Assembly: GCA_017464765.1 (NCBI GenBank)
Contig: JAFTYK010000039.1
Coordinates: 24,729-88,728 of the forward strand
Source: Ruminococcus sp.
Lineage (GTDB): Bacteria; Bacillota; Clostridia; Oscillospirales; Acutalibacteraceae
DNA length: 64,000 nt
Direction: 5' to 3'
The notes beneath the pieces are model-generated. The model was given only the letters and a program-made list of their open reading frames with translations, had not been told where the DNA came from and did not search any database. Made by a program: the position numbers and the translations under genes. Positions 61,134-64,000 of this stretch are shown here, piece by piece (position 1 is the stretch's first letter; each line of letters begins with the position of its first letter).

Positions 61134-61910
61134 TCACCATTTTTTGTCAACCATTAAATACTGTCCAATTAGTTCTTTGATTTTTTTGATTTTTTCATCG
61201 TGTTTTTTACTTCTTGTGTTAAATTCATTATAAACCGCACTACATACTTCGTTGACAAGAAAGCCTTCATCTAAAATTTGTTCTGAATTTATTTTTGTAT
61301 AGAATTCATTTAATAGTTTCATTAACATAGATAAATTATCGTTAATATCTGATTCGATTTCATTGAGAAGTTTTTTTATTTTTTTAGGCATAAAGGGGTT
61401 GTTGGCATAATTAACAAGTTCTCTTTTGCACATAAAATGTTGTTTTGTAAAAAAGACTTCTTCAACTTTATCATTGTTTAGATTAACTTTGTTTACTTTA
61501 TATTGATTTTCTAATTCTGCTTTAGAATCTGACGATTGAAGAAAAATATTTTTATCAAATATAGCTCCTGCTCGTTCTTCCTCAATCTCTTTTAATATAG
61601 TGTCGTCACTAAATTTGATACCATATCTTTCTAATAATTTGATCACATTGAAAGATACTATATTACAGTAATCTAATTTAAAGGAATATAATACGGTTTC
61701 ATCAAAGTAATCTAATAAATTTACTAATAAATCAGTCTGTCTTTTAATAACCTCTGTTCTTAATGGTTGCAATAATGTATATCTTGCTCGACGATAAGTT
61801 AGTATAGCTACTAATGTAGCTATAAAAGTAAAGACTATCCATAAAAAGTCTTTTAGGTTTGTCATATTTGCAACTATCCAATCCCAAGCCGCTACTATCC
61901 AATCTGCCAT
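61134..61910 (-). CDS. Hypothetical single-pass membrane protein of the mobile element
   Basis: The 258-residue protein has a Trp-rich N-terminus (ADWIVAAWDWIVANM), one transmembrane helix (FLWIVFTFIATLVAILTY) and a long charged, mostly helical cytoplasmic part. I do not recognise the family. Its codon use is more AT-rich than the neighbouring core genes. It follows the recombinase gene by 19 bases and is a cargo or defence-type candidate by position only. Confidence 0.7.
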   Translation of the reverse strand: MADWIVAAWDWIVANMTNLKDFLWIVFTFIATLVAILTYRRARYTLLQPLRTEVIKRQTDLLVNLLDYFDETVLYSFKLDYCNIVSFNVIKLLERYGIKFSDDTILKEIEEERAGAIFDKNIFLQSSDSKAELENQYKVNKVNLNNDKVEEVFFTKQHFMCKRELVNYANNPFMPKKIKKLLNEIESDINDNLSMLMKLLNEFYTKINSEQILDEGFLVNEVCSAVYNEFNTRSKKHDEKIKKIKELIGQYLMVDKKW

Positions 61911-61929
61911 AAATAATAACCTCCCTTAA

Positions 61930-62490
61930 TTATAATCCCTTTTCTTTTACTCTACGATAGAAAGTGTTTGGTTTTAGTCCTAACTCTTTCATTACAGCAG
62001 TAGCGGTCATATCTCCTGCGCGCCACTTCTTGCAAAGTGAAACGAATTTTTCTTCGTCATACTCAACAGGCTTTCTGCCTTTATACTTGCCCTCGCTCTT
62101 GGCAATCTCGATGCCCTCACGCTGACGTTCCAAAATGTTTTCTCTTTCAAGCTCTGCGAGTGCGCCGAATACTGTCAGCATAAATCGACCTTGTGGGGTA
62201 GTGGTGTCGATATTCTCTTTAAGGCTTACAAACTCAACACCTTTTTCCGTAAGCTCTGAAACAATAGAAAGCAAGTCGCGTGTGTTTCTTGCAATTCTTG
62301 AAATACTTTCGACAATAACAATGTCACCAGTTCTAACGAAATTCATCATCGCTTTGAACTCTTGGCGGTCTGTGTTCTTGCCGCTTGCCTTATCAGTAAA
62401 AATCTTTTCCGCGTTTTGCTCTGTCATCATTTTAAGCTGACGCGCCTCGTTCTGTTCGATAGTAGAACATCTTACATAACCAACTCTCAT
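61930..62490 (-). CDS. Serine recombinase, resolvase/invertase type
   Basis: This 186-residue enzyme has the small serine-recombinase plan: MRVGYVRCSTIEQN with nucleophile Ser9, ESISRIARNTRDLL with the catalytic Arg, LKENIDTTTPQGRFMLTVF, ALAELERENILERQREGI (long E helix) and a C-terminal HTH (TATAVMKELGLKPNTFYRRV). It fits a resolvase or DNA invertase, not the large serine integrases. A tyrosine integrase is expected for the tRNA-type boundary and is probably beyond the window. Confidence 0.93.
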   Translation of the reverse strand: MRVGYVRCSTIEQNEARQLKMMTEQNAEKIFTDKASGKNTDRQEFKAMMNFVRTGDIVIVESISRIARNTRDLLSIVSELTEKGVEFVSLKENIDTTTPQGRFMLTVFGALAELERENILERQREGIEIAKSEGKYKGRKPVEYDEEKFVSLCKKWRAGDMTATAVMKELGLKPNTFYRRVKEKGL

Positions 62491-62519
62491 ATATTCACGA
62501 CCTTTCTTAATCTACTATA

Positions 62520-62548
62520 ATTATACCTCGATTCCAAAAGTGTGTCAA
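62520..62548 (-). promoter_or_regulatory. Promoter of the recombinase gene
   Basis: On the minus strand TTGACA (62543-62548), 17 bases and TATAAT (62520-62525) form a consensus promoter 30 bases before the recombinase start. A perfect 16-base palindrome, TTTGAAATATTTCAAA (62565-62580), lies upstream as a possible operator. Confidence 0.75.
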
Positions 62549-62565
62549 TAGGGTTGTGAAAATAT

Positions 62566-62594
62566 TTGAAATATTTCAAAATATATGGTATAAT
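62566..62594 (+). promoter_or_regulatory. Opposing promoter, possibly for a small RNA
   Basis: TTGAAA (62566-62571), 17 bases and TATAAT (62589-62594) read to the right into 62600-62700, where there is no gene on the plus strand. The predicted transcript would hold the AGGGGTATACCCT palindrome and end near the hairpin at 62665-62686. It overlaps the palindrome used by the divergent recombinase promoter. Confidence 0.4.
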
Positions 62595-62664
62595 TTATAT
62601 GACATAAAAATAGAATGATAAATGCTTTGTCATAGGGGTATACCCTAATGAAAGACAAAAGAAA

Positions 62665-62686
62665 AGAGCAGGACTAAGCCTGCTCT
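62665..62686 (-). terminator. Terminator of the DUF4429/SHOCT operon
   Basis: AGAGCAGG and CCTGCTCT pair around a 6-base loop; on the minus strand TTTCTTTTG follows. Confidence 0.8.
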
Positions 62687-62701
62687 AAATGATATATTGA
62701 A

Positions 62702-63475
62702 TTATAAACCAAGCAACTGCTTTTTCTTAGCGTCAAATTCTTCTTGAGTAATAACACCCATATCAAGTAATTCTTTGAACTTTTTGAGTTCATCAGCAGA
62801 AGAAACCTGATTTGTTACAACTACAGGTGCATTTTTTTGTCTTTTTGTTTCTTCAACTTTTTTCTTTATATGTTCAGCTACTATTTCCATTTCAGGATTC
62901 AAACCTTCTTCAAAGGTGAAGCTGTTTTCATTCCAAAAGTTACTTGATTTGTTATTCATCGAACTTGATGCAGTTTCGAACTGTAAATAACCAATGGTGA
63001 GATTAGCTCTTTTAAATTGCACACCTAATACATCTGAGTAATAAATTGTTTTTTCGCCGTCTGTTGCATTACTGGTTAGTACTGAGCCGATAGTGACTTT
63101 AGTTGTAAGTACACACTTATCTTCATATACTTTCATATTTCTACCGCGCGCACCTTTTAAATCATATATAGGCTTAATAATATCCTCAGCTTTATATTCG
63201 TTATAAGGCGTTTTGCTTAACTCTTCCATAGATATTTTTCCTGAAACTCGGTCATATACTAACTGGATTACTGTGTGCATACCGTCTTCTATATCGATAA
63301 CATCTTTTGTGGAATTCATTCCACATACACAGTACATTTTGCAGTTTTTTTCAATAGGAATATTAACTTTTTCATTTTTAGATACAGTAGCCGCTTCCTT
63401 AGTGTCTAACATAATCTTTGTTTTAGAACATAATAAAAACTGTTGAAATCCTTGTACTGTTAGTTTACCTGCCAT
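62702..63475 (-). CDS. DUF4429-SHOCT protein
   Basis: This 257-residue protein has an N-terminal part of unknown type with a few Cys (NCKMYCVCG), a DUF4429 pleckstrin-like domain (about 113-210; KVYEDKCVLTT, GEKTIYYSDVLGVQFKRANL, IGYLQFETAS) and a C-terminal SHOCT motif (ADELKKFKELLDMGVITQEE then FDAKKKQLLGL). SHOCT domains are thought to mediate oligomerisation or membrane targeting and are frequent on mobile elements. Its start overlaps the HTH gene stop by one base. Confidence 0.85.
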   Translation of the reverse strand: MAGKLTVQGFQQFLLCSKTKIMLDTKEAATVSKNEKVNIPIEKNCKMYCVCGMNSTKDVIDIEDGMHTVIQLVYDRVSGKISMEELSKTPYNEYKAEDIIKPIYDLKGARGRNMKVYEDKCVLTTKVTIGSVLTSNATDGEKTIYYSDVLGVQFKRANLTIGYLQFETASSSMNNKSSNFWNENSFTFEEGLNPEMEIVAEHIKKKVEETKRQKNAPVVVTNQVSSADELKKFKELLDMGVITQEEFDAKKKQLLGL

Positions 63476-63669
63476 TATACTTCACCTTTCTGCATCAAAT
63501 TTTCTACAGCTATTCTCAGAGCTTGCGGAACACCTTGCATTTTAACATATTTTGCAACTGTTGAGCCGCTACGACCTAATTTTCTTCCAACAGCGGCATA
63601 GTTACCTAATTCTCTATAAAGCTGTTGCATTTTAATAACTTCTTGCGGAGTTACACGAGGCGCACCCAT
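63475..63669 (-). CDS. Small HTH protein of the mobile element
   Basis: This 64-residue protein is a helix-turn-helix (VTPQEVIKMQQLYRELGNY then AAVGRKLGRSGSTVAKYVKM), like the DNA-binding tail of resolvases or homeodomain-like transposase parts. It is probably a regulator or recombination accessory. It overlaps the 78-residue gene upstream and the DUF4429 gene downstream by one base each, so the three form a tight operon. Confidence 0.8.
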   Translation of the reverse strand: MGAPRVTPQEVIKMQQLYRELGNYAAVGRKLGRSGSTVAKYVKMQGVPQALRIAVENLMQKGEV

Positions 63670-63905
63670 TATGCATTAACCTCTTTGTTGTCTTTCTTTT
63701 TGAAAGGCTTAGCACCTGTTTTTACGCATTTGTCAGAGTGTTCAATGCAATAATTCCAAAGCTCATCGATGTAACCTGTAAATGACTTTTGCTTTTTTTC
63801 GTCTTGGCTGACTTCCATAATAATTTCATTGATTGCATCGAGCTTGTCCTGATAATTCCAAGGAACTGTGATTGTTTTCTTGTCTGTGTCTAAGATAATA
63901 CGCAT
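63669..63905 (-). CDS. Small mobile-element protein
   Basis: The 78-residue protein starts RIILDTDKKTITVPWNYQDK, a pattern I associate with short proteins of clostridial phages and integrative elements, and ends in a lysine-rich tail. No function is known. GGGGG lies 8 bases before the ATG. Upstream the sequence is AT-rich (ATATAT run at about 63978-63991), with promoter-like TATAAT on the minus strand. Confidence 0.65.
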   Translation of the reverse strand: MRIILDTDKKTITVPWNYQDKLDAINEIIMEVSQDEKKQKSFTGYIDELWNYCIEHSDKCVKTGAKPFKKKDNKEVNA

Positions 63906-64000
63906 TGTAAAATCCCCCTAAAAATAAAAAATGTATAACCTTTGGCAAATCGCACAAAAATTATACATCTAATTATATATATATATATATATAATGTCAA

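Noticed and set aside
63960-64000. ATATAT run at the window end, a possible origin or microsatellite.
   Set aside because: It is a short simple repeat in an AT-rich promoter region, with no DnaA-box cluster or iterons.
1-64000. CRISPR arrays, insertion sequences and rRNA operons.
   Set aside because: No regular short repeats with spacers, no transposase frames and no rRNA sequence were found; the only mobile signatures are the tRNA-linked elements and the region from 61 kb.

Overview
The window looks like a chromosomal segment of an AT-rich, anaerobic, endospore-forming Firmicute of the Ruminococcaceae/Oscillospiraceae group. Several things point there: a pyruvate formate-lyase operon, a spoVM micro-gene, an ECF vitamin transporter module with separate riboswitch-controlled S components, and a pair of secreted type I pullulanases, one carrying a type I dockerin and a C-terminal starch-binding-like domain. 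The dockerin-bearing amylase recalls the amylosome of Ruminococcus bromii; that species-level guess is inference.

Layout. 0-11 kb: a truncated aconitase on the minus strand, typA, an exonuclease, a small HTH operon, an ECF sigma/anti-sigma pair, pgeF, a CcdA-TlpA redox pair, an MBL-fold hydrolase and an RluA-type pseudouridine synthase. 11-19 kb: spoVM with a tiny upstream partner, a double-LysM protein, enolase, and the tandem pullulanases. 19-25 kb (minus strand): folT behind a THF riboswitch, ribU behind an FMN riboswitch, then LicD, a glycosyltransferase, a DUF975 membrane protein and an M20 dipeptidase. 25-33 kb: a YfbR-like nucleotidase, an LCP ligase, an intracellular GH13 enzyme fused to DUF1653, small membrane and lipoprotein genes, and pflBA behind a ZTP riboswitch. 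33-46 kb: one long plus-strand run, ruvCAB-glmM-methyltransferase-ecfA1A2T-truA-DUF5711-cvpA-pgsA-clp. 46-58 kb: a Crp/Fnr regulator with an operator-like palindrome, a heterodimeric ABC exporter, a PadR-DUF1700-DUF4097 operon, two tRNA genes with unusual repeat elements, a SecB-like protein, an ABC-F ATPase and a LiaF-like/DUF4097 pair. 58-60.7 kb: a second ECF sigma operon on the minus strand. From about 61.0 kb to the end: the left edge of an integrated mobile element whose boundary is a 3' half of tRNA-Lys.

How parts fit together. The ecfA1A2T genes would energise FolT and RibU, so the window holds both halves of a folate and riboflavin uptake system. Starch is attacked outside the cell by the anchored and dockerin-bearing pullulanases; the cytoplasmic GH13 enzyme would process imported maltodextrins, and enolase and PFL carry the carbon onward.

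The most unusual signal is at 53.69-55.07 kb. Elements of about 200 bp lie directly behind tRNA-Gln (one copy) and tRNA-Gly (two tandem 197-bp copies). Each carries a copy of its host tRNA's 3' end, a terminator, and a core with shared hairpins (loop CAGTG, covarying stems) and a segment complementary to the host tRNA T-arm. No protein is encoded. They look like a family of small, structured, tRNA-targeting non-coding elements.
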